Below are positions 8,176-16,042 of a DNA stretch of 64,000 bases, in pieces (the first letter of the stretch is position 1; each line of letters opens with the position of its first letter). The position numbers and the translations under genes were made by a program. The stretch spans positions 151,980-215,979 of the forward strand of contig NZ_WUYX01000071.1 of the NCBI RefSeq assembly GCF_009834785.1, in the 5' to 3' direction. A model generated the notes under the pieces. That model ran no database searches, was not told the origin of the DNA, and worked only from the letters and a program-made list of their open reading frames with translations. Origin of the DNA: Natronorubrum halalkaliphilum. GTDB taxonomy: Archaea > Halobacteriota > Halobacteria > Halobacteriales > Natrialbaceae.

Positions 8176-9630
8176 ATGGTCGAGACGGACATCGGCGACG
8201 AGCGACTCGAGCGCGCGCTCGGTCGCGCCTGGAGCGACGACCGGCCCTGGGAACTGCTAACACGGATAACCGAGTTGCCCCACCGAATGGGCGGCTCACC
8301 GAACGAACGGCGAGCGGCCGAAACCGTTCGGGAGACGTTTTCGAACGCCGGTCTCGAGAACGTCCAGTTTCAGGAGTACCCCGTGCAGTACTGGGAGCGA
8401 GGGACGACGGAGTTCGCAGTCATCGGAAGCGAAACGTCGACGCGAGGGGGCGAGGATAGCGCTTCGGAGACGACACCGAACGCCAACGAAGATACGGCGG
8501 CGAACGACGACTTCGGCGGCATCGACCGCTCGTTCGAGGCGATCGCCCTGCCGTACTCGCCGGCGGGCGACGTCGAGGGACCGCTGGTCGACGTCGGCTA
8601 CGGCACCCCCGCGGAACTCGAGGACGTCGATCTCCAGGGAGCGATCGCGGTCGCGAGTACGACGACCCCGTCGGGTCAGCGGTTCGTCCACCGGATGGAG
8701 AAGTTCGGTCACGCGATCGCGGCGGGCGCGGAGGCGTTCGTTTTCGCCAATCACGTGAAGGGGCAACTCCCTCCGACGGGTGCGCTGAAGTTCGACGCCG
8801 AGGCGGCCGTCCCCGGCGTCGGCGTCAGCGCCGAGACCCACGACTGGCTGACGGAGTACGCCGACCGCGGCGCTCGAGCGCGGCTTCGGGTCGATGCGAC
8901 GACTCAGGACGGCTCGAGTCAGAACGTCCACGGCACGCTCGGGCCGGATACGGACGACGAAGTCCTCGTCGTGGCCCACTACGACGCCCACGACATCACG
9001 GAGGGGGCCCTCGACAACGGCTGTGGCATCGCCACCGTCGCCGGCGCGGCGTCGATTTTGTCGGCGATCAACGAGGACCTCGAGTGTCGAGTACGACTCG
9101 CCGGCGTCGGCTGCGAGGAGATCGGCTTGCTGGGTGCCAGAGCGATGGCCGAGTCGGTAGATCTCGACGACGTTCGAGCGGTGGTTAACGTCGACGGCGC
9201 GGGGCGATTTCGCAACCTTCGAGCGTTCTCACACGGCTCCGACCCGCTCGCAGAACTGGCCGATACGGTGACCGAAGCGGCGGGGCAGCCGGTCGTCCAC
9301 GAGCCGGATCCGCATCCGTTCAGCGACCACTGGCCGTTCCTGCAGGCGGGCGTGCCGGCGCTGCAGTTACACAGCGAGCCGCCGGAGGGTGCCGAACGAG
9401 GCCGCGGTTGGGGACACACGACGGCGGACACGCGAGATAAGGTCGATCCCCGAAACCTGCGCGAGCACGCCATGCTGACGGCGCTGCTGGTTCGGGAGCT
9501 AACTCGGACTGACGTTCCCCGGATCGACGCTGACGAACTTCGCGAGCAGTTGCGAGCACAGGAGTACGAGCCGGGAATGCGCGCCGCCGAAATCTGGCCC
9601 GACTCGTGGGGCGAGTCGATCGACGGCTGA
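8176..9630 (+). CDS. M28-family zinc aminopeptidase
   Basis: A 484-residue peptidase. The metal-binding blocks are VAHYDAHD (His268/Asp270), the bridging Asp in GALDNG, GCEEIG (catalytic and metal Glu near 314), VNVDGAG and a late His in HPFSDHWPF/LQLHSEP. An insert (about residues 60-210) resembles a PA-type lid domain. No signal peptide is visible, so it is probably cytosolic, cutting N-terminal residues from peptides released by proteasome or PepF. Divergently arranged with pepF and 285 bp upstream of PAN. Confidence 0.85.
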   Translation: MVETDIGDERLERALGRAWSDDRPWELLTRITELPHRMGGSPNERRAAETVRETFSNAGLENVQFQEYPVQYWERGTTEFAVIGSETSTRGGEDSASETTPNANEDTAANDDFGGIDRSFEAIALPYSPAGDVEGPLVDVGYGTPAELEDVDLQGAIAVASTTTPSGQRFVHRMEKFGHAIAAGAEAFVFANHVKGQLPPTGALKFDAEAAVPGVGVSAETHDWLTEYADRGARARLRVDATTQDGSSQNVHGTLGPDTDDEVLVVAHYDAHDITEGALDNGCGIATVAGAASILSAINEDLECRVRLAGVGCEEIGLLGARAMAESVDLDDVRAVVNVDGAGRFRNLRAFSHGSDPLAELADTVTEAAGQPVVHEPDPHPFSDHWPFLQAGVPALQLHSEPPEGAERGRGWGHTTADTRDKVDPRNLREHAMLTALLVRELTRTDVPRIDADELREQLRAQEYEPGMRAAEIWPDSWGESIDG

Positions 9631-9664
9631 ACGACCGCGGCGCGAATCGCGCGACCGAACTCTG

Positions 9665-9746
9665 ATACGGTTTACTGTAGTCAATGACCGCCGATCACCG
9701 ACCCCATCCCTGGTGATCGGCGGTAACTAGTTACAGCAATCCGTAT
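9665..9746 (+). repeat. 82-bp inverted-repeat element, family 1, core type I (copy B)
   Basis: Ends ATACGGTTTACTGTA and TACAGCAATCCGTAT. The internal arms CCGCCGATCACC and GGTGATCGGCGG form a strong hairpin. It is located between the M28 peptidase stop and the PAN promoter, 35 bp after the stop codon, so it may help end the upstream transcript. Confidence 0.92.
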
Positions 9747-9880
9747 GATACCCCCACCCCCCGATCTCATCGGTCCGGTACCGGCCCTGTTATACCGCTA
9801 TATCTGCCGCATAGACCGCGCCTATCCTCCATATCCGCCCGCTGGCAGTGGATTCGAAAACCGTCCGGGACCCAAAGGCA

Positions 9881-9890
9881 CATTTATCGT
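9881..9890 (+). promoter_or_regulatory. TATA box of the PAN gene
   Basis: CATTTATCGT lies about 30 bases before the ATG at 9916, consistent with an archaeal TATA box and a very short leader. No other A/T-rich element sits between the repeat element and the gene. Confidence 0.6.
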
Positions 9891-9915
9891 GGGGGACTTA
9901 CCAGCGTACGTCAGG

Positions 9916-11148
9916 ATGTCTCGAAGCCCGTCTATCCCAGACCGACCTCACCGTGATATCGATCCCGATCTCCCCGACGACGAGCGGCTCGAGGCGCTCC
10001 GCGGGCATTATACCGATCTCGTGGACGTCAACGAACAGCTTTCAGAACAGCTCGAGGAGGCCGACGAGCGTCGCCAGGACTTACACGATCGCGTCGACCG
10101 CGTCGAACGCGAAAACGAGACGCTCAAGAGCTCTTCGTTGTACATCGCCACCATCGAGGACGTCCTCGATAACGACGAGGTAATCGTTAAACAACACGGC
10201 AACAACCAGGAGGTCCTCACGGACGTCTCCTCGCGCGTCGTCGAGAAAGTCGACGCCGGCGACCGCGTTGCCGTCAACGACTCCTTCGCGATTCAGACGG
10301 TCCTCGACGCCGAGACCGACGCGCGCGCACAGTCGATGGAGATCACTGAGAAACCGGAGGTCTCCTACGCGGATATCGGCGGCATCGACGAACAGGTGCG
10401 CGAAGTTCGTGAAGCCGTCGAGCAACCCCTCGCCGAGCCCGAACTGTTCGACGAGGTCGGTATCGAGCCGCCGAGCGGCGTCCTCTTACACGGCCCGCCG
10501 GGGACCGGCAAGACGATGCTCGCCAAGGCCGTCGCCAACGAGACCGACGCCACCTTCATCAAGATGGCCGGCTCCGAACTCGTCCGCAAGTTCATCGGCG
10601 AGGGGTCCCGCCTCGTCCGGGACCTCTTCGAGATGGCCCGCGAACGCGAACCGGCAATAATCTTCATCGACGAGATCGACGCCATCGCGACCACGCGCTC
10701 GGAGTCCAAAACCTCCGGCGACGCCGAAGTTCAGCGGACCATGATGCAGTTGCTTTCGGAGATGGACGGCTTCGAGGCCCGCGGCGAAATCCGCATCATC
10801 GCCGCCACGAACCGCTTCGATATGCTCGACCGCGCCATCCTTCGTCCCGGCCGGTTCGACCGCCTCATCGAAGTCCCCGAACCCGATCAGGAGGGCCGCG
10901 AGCAGATCCTCCAGATCCACACCCGCGGCATGAACGTCGACGATGAGGTCGAGTTCGCCGACCTCGCCGAGGACACCGACGGCTACTCCGGTGCCGAAAT
11001 CGAGAGCCTCGCCACCGAAGCCGGCATGTTCGCGATCCGTAACGACCGCGACGTCGTCATCCACCAGGACTTCGTCGAAGCGCTCGAGAAGATCGAAAAA
11101 GACGACTCGAGCCAGGTCGTCCCGTCGGCGAACTACTTCTTTAACTAG
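9916..11148 (+). CDS. pan: Proteasome-activating nucleotidase (PAN ATPase)
   Basis: A 410-residue AAA+ ATPase that unfolds proteins and feeds them to the 20S proteasome. An N-terminal coiled coil (about 30-75) is followed by an OB domain (about 80-150). Walker A GPPGTGKT is at 193-200, Walker B IIFIDEIDA near 248, and arginine-finger segment RPGRFDR near 313. The C-terminus reads YFFN, so the usual gate-opening HbYX tail appears as Phe-Phe-Asn with Phe for Tyr. The Met at 9916 is chosen because the open frame upstream runs through a repeat element. Monocistronic. Confidence 0.95.
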   Translation: MSRSPSIPDRPHRDIDPDLPDDERLEALRGHYTDLVDVNEQLSEQLEEADERRQDLHDRVDRVERENETLKSSSLYIATIEDVLDNDEVIVKQHGNNQEVLTDVSSRVVEKVDAGDRVAVNDSFAIQTVLDAETDARAQSMEITEKPEVSYADIGGIDEQVREVREAVEQPLAEPELFDEVGIEPPSGVLLHGPPGTGKTMLAKAVANETDATFIKMAGSELVRKFIGEGSRLVRDLFEMAREREPAIIFIDEIDAIATTRSESKTSGDAEVQRTMMQLLSEMDGFEARGEIRIIAATNRFDMLDRAILRPGRFDRLIEVPEPDQEGREQILQIHTRGMNVDDEVEFADLAEDTDGYSGAEIESLATEAGMFAIRNDRDVVIHQDFVEALEKIEKDDSSQVVPSANYFFN

Positions 11149-11320
11149 CGCTCACGGTTCGAGGACTCGATACTCGGTTCCGCTCCGTTCGTACCGTTTT
11201 CTGCGATCCAGTAGGCGAGCCATCGCTTCTCGCGGCGAGGCGGCTACGGTTCTCGAAGCTTCGTCTTGGGTCCTCGCTTCGGATCGCAACTCCTTACGGC
11301 CTCGATCCCCGAACTCGTCT

Positions 11321-11800
11321 ATGAGCACGATTCGAGTCGTCTGGGGCGCTGCGTCGGCACCCACGGCGATGGCATCCTACGACGCGGCCCTCGCCGAGGC
11401 CGGCGTCGAGAACTATAACCTCGTCTCGGTTTCGTCCGTGATTCCGGCGGGCGTCGACGTCGAGGCCGTCGGCACCGCACCCGACCTCGGCCCCGCGGGC
11501 GAACGACTGACCGTCGTCGAGGCTCGAGCGACCACTGCCGGTCCCGGTCAGGTCAGCGCGGCACTCGCGTGGTCCCGGTCGGTCGAGGACGGCCCGGGGC
11601 TGTTCTACGAAGTCGCAGACGAAACGGGCCCCGACGACGTGGAACGCCGCGTTCGCGAGGGGTTAGCTGCAGGCCAGGAGCTTCGAGACTGGGAGTTCGC
11701 CGATTCACACGTTGCTGTCGAGACCGAATCCGCCGAATCGGGGACGTACACGACGGCGCTGGTGCTTTCGGTCTACGGCGAGAGCGAGCCGATCTGTTGA
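11321..11800 (+). CDS. pdaD: Pyruvoyl-dependent arginine decarboxylase
   Basis: A 159-residue proenzyme that decarboxylates arginine to agmatine, the precursor of polyamines and of agmatidine in archaeal tRNA-Ile. Self-cleavage is expected between Ser38 and Ser39 in NLVSVSSVIPAGV, giving an N-terminal beta chain and an alpha chain with an N-terminal pyruvoyl group. A Glu in the GPGLFYEV segment (around residue 93) may be catalytic. A TATA-like CTTACGG lies about 27 bases upstream, so initiation is probably leaderless. Standard length. Confidence 0.9.
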   Translation: MSTIRVVWGAASAPTAMASYDAALAEAGVENYNLVSVSSVIPAGVDVEAVGTAPDLGPAGERLTVVEARATTAGPGQVSAALAWSRSVEDGPGLFYEVADETGPDDVERRVREGLAAGQELRDWEFADSHVAVETESAESGTYTTALVLSVYGESEPIC

Positions 11801-11849
11801 GATTGTTCGAATGGGATCGACCGCTGTCATTCGTTTTGCCGGGACAGTC

Positions 11850-11956
11850 CAGCCAGTGCACGCCGCTGGCTCAGGCGCTTCAGACACCACTATAACCGCT
11901 ATCGACCGAATCAAGCACTCAATGGTCGAACACCGGCTGAGGAGGTGTTGAACTAG
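11850..11956 (+). pseudogene. Remnant of a DDE (rve-type) transposase C-terminus
   Basis: The frame ending with TAG at 11954-11956 reads ARRWLRRFRHHYNRYRPNQA followed by LNGRTPAEEVLN. This is the classic YNxxRPNQAL-GRTPAE tail of IS3/IS481-type integrase-core transposases. No start or catalytic core is present upstream, because pdaD intervenes. A second, shorter copy of the same tail is at 13979-14017, on the other side of the AT-rich island. Confidence 0.7.
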
Positions 11957-11980
11957 ACGGTGACGTCAGAGGGATAGTGA

Positions 11981-12934
11981 TTAGTCTTTGATCTCTCCCT
12001 CCATCGAGACTTCCCCAGGGTTTTCTCGAGTTGGACCCACTTCTATCTCTTCCCCATCGATTGTTATGGTGTCTGTATCTGCACTTTGTGCAAGTGCTGG
12101 TTCACCGTTTGGTGTTGGTAGAGTGTAATCAATGGTATATGTGTGGAAGTTGCCGGTCCCGCTTTTGAAATAGAAGTCAATTTCTGACTGGAATTCTCCA
12201 TTAGCGTTCTCACCAGGATCACAGAACATACGAACCTCCACAAAGTGATCTACTTGTGTGCGTCCAGTGCCGTAAACATCACTTCCGTAATCCCAGATAT
12301 AATCGCGGGACCCACCTGAATCATCTCGAAGCATAGTCTCAACAATGTCATCTGCATCACGTGCATATCCGACACCCTCGACATTGTCTATGATTACACC
12401 CGCAAGTTCCTTCACCCGGGCATGGTTATCCTCTACTAGCGGATCTGCATCTTCGGCATCCCCAGGAGCTATTCCGATGATATCACTATCATTACTAGCA
12501 CTTGGGAGGTAGACGTCTTCATCACCCGCTTGGAAGTCTAGGGCATGCCCATGAATATAAAGACCTTCACTAGCATCCTCCGGATCTTCGTATTGAGGAA
12601 ACCCAGGCCAATATCGGCCTGCCCAGCCTGTTCCGCAGATGTCGAGGGTGTGCATCCATTCTCCATCGCTAGTTCCTGATATACCATTATACTCAACGTT
12701 TATCGTGTGGTGTCCTACATAGCTGTAGGTCGAATTTGAAGGGCAAGGCCCTGAGAATTCCGCCTTGTAAACATCGTCGTCATCGTCTTCAGTAACCATC
12801 ACCTCACCGTCCTCGGCAGCTGCTGTTCCGCTAATCATACTTGTGGCAGTCGCACCAGCTATTCCTCCTACTCCAATTTTCTGTAATGCTTCTCGCCGTG
12901 TTTTACCATCGGACGACTGTTGATTATCAGCCAT
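11981..12934 (-). CDS. Tat-exported protein of unknown function, AT-rich island
   Basis: A 317-residue protein with a twin-arginine signal: TRREALQKIG, then a hydrophobic stretch ending GTAAAED near residue 42. The mature part is acidic, rich in Gly/Tyr/Asp, with four Cys and several His (YVGHHTINVEY, YIHGHALDF). No domain is recognised. Codon choice is visibly more A/T-rich than neighbouring genes, and it lies between two transposase tails, so recent acquisition is likely. Probably secreted or cell-surface. Confidence 0.7.
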   Translation of the reverse strand: MADNQQSSDGKTRREALQKIGVGGIAGATATSMISGTAAAEDGEVMVTEDDDDDVYKAEFSGPCPSNSTYSYVGHHTINVEYNGISGTSDGEWMHTLDICGTGWAGRYWPGFPQYEDPEDASEGLYIHGHALDFQAGDEDVYLPSASNDSDIIGIAPGDAEDADPLVEDNHARVKELAGVIIDNVEGVGYARDADDIVETMLRDDSGGSRDYIWDYGSDVYGTGRTQVDHFVEVRMFCDPGENANGEFQSEIDFYFKSGTGNFHTYTIDYTLPTPNGEPALAQSADTDTITIDGEEIEVGPTRENPGEVSMEGEIKD

Positions 12935-13140
12935 CTCTACATATAATAATCTACTGTGCGATATTTATTTCTACCGATTGTATTTAATCTAAATAATTGA
13001 ATCTGGCAGTGTCTGATAAATAACTCAACGATAAATTTAACTGCTCTATGGTGGTTCTCGAACCATTAGATTGGCTTATATCGATTTAGGAACTGACAGT
13101 CGTAGCAAAAGTTTCTTCTGCAATTAAGGGAATGATGAGT

Positions 13141-13602
13141 ATGGCCAATTTAGAGCGGCGGAAGGTATTGGAGTTTTCCACAATTCCTATACTATCACTC
13201 ACTAGTGGGTGTCTCAGTCGCTTCAGTAATGACAATGGTCAAAATGAGGTCAGTTTTTGTGAAGTCACAATTGCAAACGAAGATACAGAGTCACATACCG
13301 CATCTGTTGAATTAGTTGAGGCTGGTGAGGTTGCCCACAGTGATTCGTATGAATTACCCTCTATAGAAAAATTAGATCAGTCGGCAGAAGGAGACACATA
13401 TGTTGAGACGGATGGGTTCAGCACCTCAAATGGACAGAGGAAAGGGGAGTACAGTTTACGTGTGAAGGTTAATGGTGGTGATTGGAGCGAAATTGATCTA
13501 ACGAAAGAAAATTCTGACCCAGTATCCGTTTTGGTGACCATCCAAAGCGTGGCCAATGTTTCTTTCTTCGTTCAAACAGATACCGAATCAGAATGTTCAT
13601 GA
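13141..13602 (+). CDS. Putative Tat lipoprotein, AT-rich island
   Basis: About 153 residues. ERRKVLEF followed by a hydrophobic stretch and lipobox LTSGC (Cys24) indicates Tat export and lipid anchoring on the outer face. The mature part is a beta-rich domain resembling the small Ig-like domains common in haloarchaeal lipoproteins (ANEDTESHTASVELVEAGEV). In-frame ATGs at 13132 and 13135 are also possible; 13141 puts the twin Arg 5 residues in. A/T-rich codons, like its island neighbour. Function unknown. Confidence 0.65.
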   Translation: MANLERRKVLEFSTIPILSLTSGCLSRFSNDNGQNEVSFCEVTIANEDTESHTASVELVEAGEVAHSDSYELPSIEKLDQSAEGDTYVETDGFSTSNGQRKGEYSLRVKVNGGDWSEIDLTKENSDPVSVLVTIQSVANVSFFVQTDTESECS

Positions 13603-13684
13603 TTTGTCATTCGATAATAGAGTCAGTTGGTCAAGCTGCGATTGCTCACTACAACAATCGCAATCTCTGAACGTGATTCACCTG

Positions 13685-13766
13685 ATACGGTTTACTGTAA
13701 TCAATGACCGCCGATCACCAGAGCCGGGGTCGGTGATCAGCGGTAAATAGTTACAGCAATCGGTAT
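13685..13766 (+). repeat. 82-bp inverted-repeat element, family 1, core type I (copy C)
   Basis: Ends ATACGGTTTACTGTA and TACAGCAATCGGTAT, one base different from the consensus right end. The internal CCGCCGATCACC/GGTGATCAGCGG hairpin has one mismatch. It sits in the AT-rich island after the lipoprotein gene, so the element also entered the acquired DNA. Confidence 0.9.
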
Positions 13767-13978
13767 AGGGTATTAGCTGTTGGTTTTTGACCACAGAATA
13801 TCCATCTCAGTTCGCCGGTGGGAGTGCTTGAAGCATTGAGAATAGTTGACGAAACGAAGCAGTGATTACTCGTGAGACTTGCACATGTGAACAACCGGGA
13901 CACGATAGTGATAACCATTCTTTCGGCTCCTGTTGTACTATCAGATGGGCTTCAGTCACGAGTTGTTGAAATCGATAG

Positions 13979-14017
13979 TTCAATGGTCGAACACCGTCTG
14001 AAGAGGTGCTGAACTAG
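13979..14017 (+). pseudogene. Second copy of the transposase tail
   Basis: Encodes FNGRTPSEEVLN and a stop, nearly identical in DNA to 11918-11956. The frame meets a stop codon just upstream, so only the last dozen codons survive. With the first copy it forms a direct repeat of about 40 bp that brackets the 2-kb AT-rich island. Confidence 0.6.
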
Positions 14018-14078
14018 ACAGTGTCCGAATGCGAATGCTTTTCACCGGCGGGCACATTGTGACCGGCACACACTTCTC

Positions 14079-14477
14079 ATGAACGGAAATACGCCGTACG
14101 CAGGGCTACCCGGTGAAACAGGTGCTGGTCAGCGTGCCGCGGCGGACGTTCCGGATCTCTCGAGGGCACAGAAGCGGCTGCTTCACCGCGACGTATCACG
14201 GATCGCCGCCCGCACTCGCGAGTTCCTCCCCAACGAATACATCGTCGACGCCGACGTCTCCAGCGGTCTCACCGGCCCCCAGGTCACCGTCGCGGTCCGC
14301 CCGCCGGTCGGCCACGCCGTCAGCGCCGGGTTCACGCCCGACCTCGAGGACGGCGGGGCGCCCGAAGAAGTCATCACCTCCGACGAACGCGACGAAGTCG
14401 CCCGCGGACTGGCCGCGAGCGCCGCGTTGCAGGTCAAACAGGCAGTAAGCGACAACGTAAAACCGACCGGAAAGTAG
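14079..14477 (+). CDS. Conserved haloarchaeal protein (DUF5811-like)
   Basis: A 132-residue soluble acidic protein with Arg/Leu-rich helix SRAQKRLLHRDVSRIA, then a beta-type region and a C-terminal helix rich in Ala. It resembles a small haloarchaea-specific family of unknown function (DUF5811, from memory). GC-rich codons mark the return to chromosomal composition after the island. The ATG at 14079 is the only good start. Confidence 0.65.
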   Translation: MNGNTPYAGLPGETGAGQRAAADVPDLSRAQKRLLHRDVSRIAARTREFLPNEYIVDADVSSGLTGPQVTVAVRPPVGHAVSAGFTPDLEDGGAPEEVITSDERDEVARGLAASAALQVKQAVSDNVKPTGK

Positions 14478-14607
14478 CCCGTCAGCAGTCGTTTCTCGAG
14501 TCCGTCACCGATCGATCCGTCGCTCACTCATCCGACGGCGAAACCGACTCATCGGGGATTGCATAGACGTCAATCCGATAGTCATTACGGGACCGATTAG
14601 AACGCTC

Positions 14608-14700
14608 GTGACCGTTGCTGCGCTGTTCGCTGTCGGATACAGCTACCTCCGCTGGTACCGGACCGGCAACGAACAACTCAACAGCGAACTGTTCGACTGA
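14608..14700 (+). CDS. Possible 30-residue membrane micropeptide
   Basis: A GTG-initiated frame encodes a hydrophobic N-terminal segment (VTVAALFAVGYSYL), basic RWYR, then a polar acidic tail ending SELFD. Composition fits a tiny single-pass membrane protein. CATTACGG about 22 bases upstream could be a weak TATA box. Too short to be sure; nothing supports a function. Confidence 0.3.
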   Translation: MTVAALFAVGYSYLRWYRTGNEQLNSELFD

Positions 14701-14724
14701 CCGCCGGGAATGTTGGGACCGAAT

Positions 14725-15120
14725 TCAGTACAGGAACTGCTCGAGCTGGTGTCGTCGCCGCTCGAGGTCGATCTGCGGGTCGATCTCGGGGTCGGCGAGC
14801 AGCCGATCCATCGCCAACAGCGGGTCCGTGCCCGCACGTTCGACGGCCTCGAGCAGGTCCTCGATTGCGGCCCGATTCGTCGCGAGCGACGACGCGAGAT
14901 CCAGCGCGAGCGCCAACGGCACCGCCGCGTGAGTGCTCGTCGGAACGGCGTCGCTCACGCGAGAAAAGTCGGGGTCCTCGAGGACGGCGTCCGGCTCCGG
15001 ATCGACGGTGAGACAGCGCGTACACAGCGTTGCGGCCGGCGTGTCCACCGGTGCGTACTCACGATACTCCTCGGGGATCAAAAACGCGATCGTCGGTTCG
15101 CTACACGCCGAACAGGCCAT
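14725..15120 (-). CDS. Conserved haloarchaeal zinc-knuckle protein (DUF6276-like)
   Basis: A 131-residue protein with two CxxC pairs (Cys3/Cys6 and CTRC at 33-36) that probably bind one zinc ion. The rest is helical and leucine-rich, ending in a charged ERRRHQLEQFLY tail. It lies 34 bp downstream of the ATP synthase D gene on the same strand and is likely co-transcribed with it. It resembles a haloarchaea-specific family seen beside atpD (DUF6276, from memory). Function unknown. Confidence 0.65.
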   Translation of the reverse strand: MACSACSEPTIAFLIPEEYREYAPVDTPAATLCTRCLTVDPEPDAVLEDPDFSRVSDAVPTSTHAAVPLALALDLASSLATNRAAIEDLLEAVERAGTDPLLAMDRLLADPEIDPQIDLERRRHQLEQFLY

Positions 15121-15154
15121 AATGGATCACGCGTGAAACAGAAGATGCCCGCAG

Positions 15155-15907
15155 TCAGTCGCCGCCCGGAACGCCGCCCGCGGTCGACTGCTCCATGTCG
15201 GGTTCGGCCGTGCTCGTCTCGTCCTCGTCCGGGGCCACTTCGTCTTCGGCCTCGGCCTCGGCCTCCCGCTCTTCTTTCTCCTGTTGTTCTTTCTTCTCCT
15301 TGATCTTCTTCAGGCGGAACGTCTCCTCGCGTTCTTGCTCTTCGAGTTTCTGCTCGATGTACTCCTGATTGTCGTAGAGTTCGGGCAGGAGTTTGAACTC
15401 GAGTGCGTTAACCCGGCGCTTGGTGGTCTCGATTTCGCGGAGCATCTTTTTCATCGCCGTCTCGACTTCGGCGGCCAGAATGATGCTCTCGAGGAGGTCT
15501 TCGTAGGCTTCCGCGGCTTCGTCGATACGTGCGGAGGTACCCATGATCCCGTAGCCGCGCTGATCGAGGCTCTTCGAGACGCGTGAGGACTCGATCTGGG
15601 GAACGACGACCCCCATGATGTTCTTGGATTCGGTGGTGATCTCGGGGTGTTCCTGCAGCGCGGCGGCCGCGCCGCGAACTGCGACGTCGCCTTCCATGGC
15701 TCGAGCCATGTTGATCTTCTTCTGGGCGTCCTCGTAGTCCTGTGCGAGGTCGCCACGAACGTCCTGGGCCTTGTCCAGGATGTCCATGAATTCCATGATC
15801 AGCCCGTCCCGTTTCTTCTCGAGAGTCCCGTGCCCGCGTTCGGAGAGTTCGATGCGATCCTCGATCTCCATCAGGTTCTTGCGGGTGGGCTTGACGTCCT
15901 TGGCCAT
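15155..15907 (-). CDS. atpD: A-type ATP synthase subunit D
   Basis: The 250-residue central-stalk rotor subunit. The N-terminal half begins [20 protein letters not shown], and long coiled-coil helices (about 15-75 and 125-225) form the shaft inside the A3B3 head. The C-terminus carries a Glu-rich acidic tail of about 50 residues, a halophile extension. In many haloarchaea this gene follows atpB closely. Here it lies about 4 kb beyond atpB, behind an acyl-CoA ligase and an AT-rich island, so it must use its own promoter or a long read-through. Confidence 0.95.
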   Translation of the reverse strand: MAKDVKPTRKNLMEIEDRIELSERGHGTLEKKRDGLIMEFMDILDKAQDVRGDLAQDYEDAQKKINMARAMEGDVAVRGAAAALQEHPEITTESKNIMGVVVPQIESSRVSKSLDQRGYGIMGTSARIDEAAEAYEDLLESIILAAEVETAMKKMLREIETTKRRVNALEFKLLPELYDNQEYIEQKLEEQEREETFRLKKIKEKKEQQEKEEREAEAEAEDEVAPDEDETSTAEPDMEQSTAGGVPGGD

Positions 15908-16042
15908 CTTGTGGGAGGATTACGCCCCCAGTCGGATAACTGTTTACAGTTTTCCGTGACCGGCGTCACAGCTACGCGCCGGGCCGTGTCCACGAGCGGA
16001 TACGCTCCGAGATCGACGCCGGCCTAACGGACAGCCGGGTAG

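Larger units (their letters stand above)
13603..14078. other. AT-rich intergenic region of the island
   Basis: Besides the family-1 element (13685-13766) and the transposase tail (13979-14017), this stretch holds no ORF I can support. It is probably degraded mobile DNA. Confidence 0.5.

Noticed and set aside
6689..8260. 523-codon plus-strand frame opposite oligoendopeptidase F
   Set aside because: The minus strand carries intact M3 motifs. The antisense product is a Val/Gly/Arg-rich shadow.
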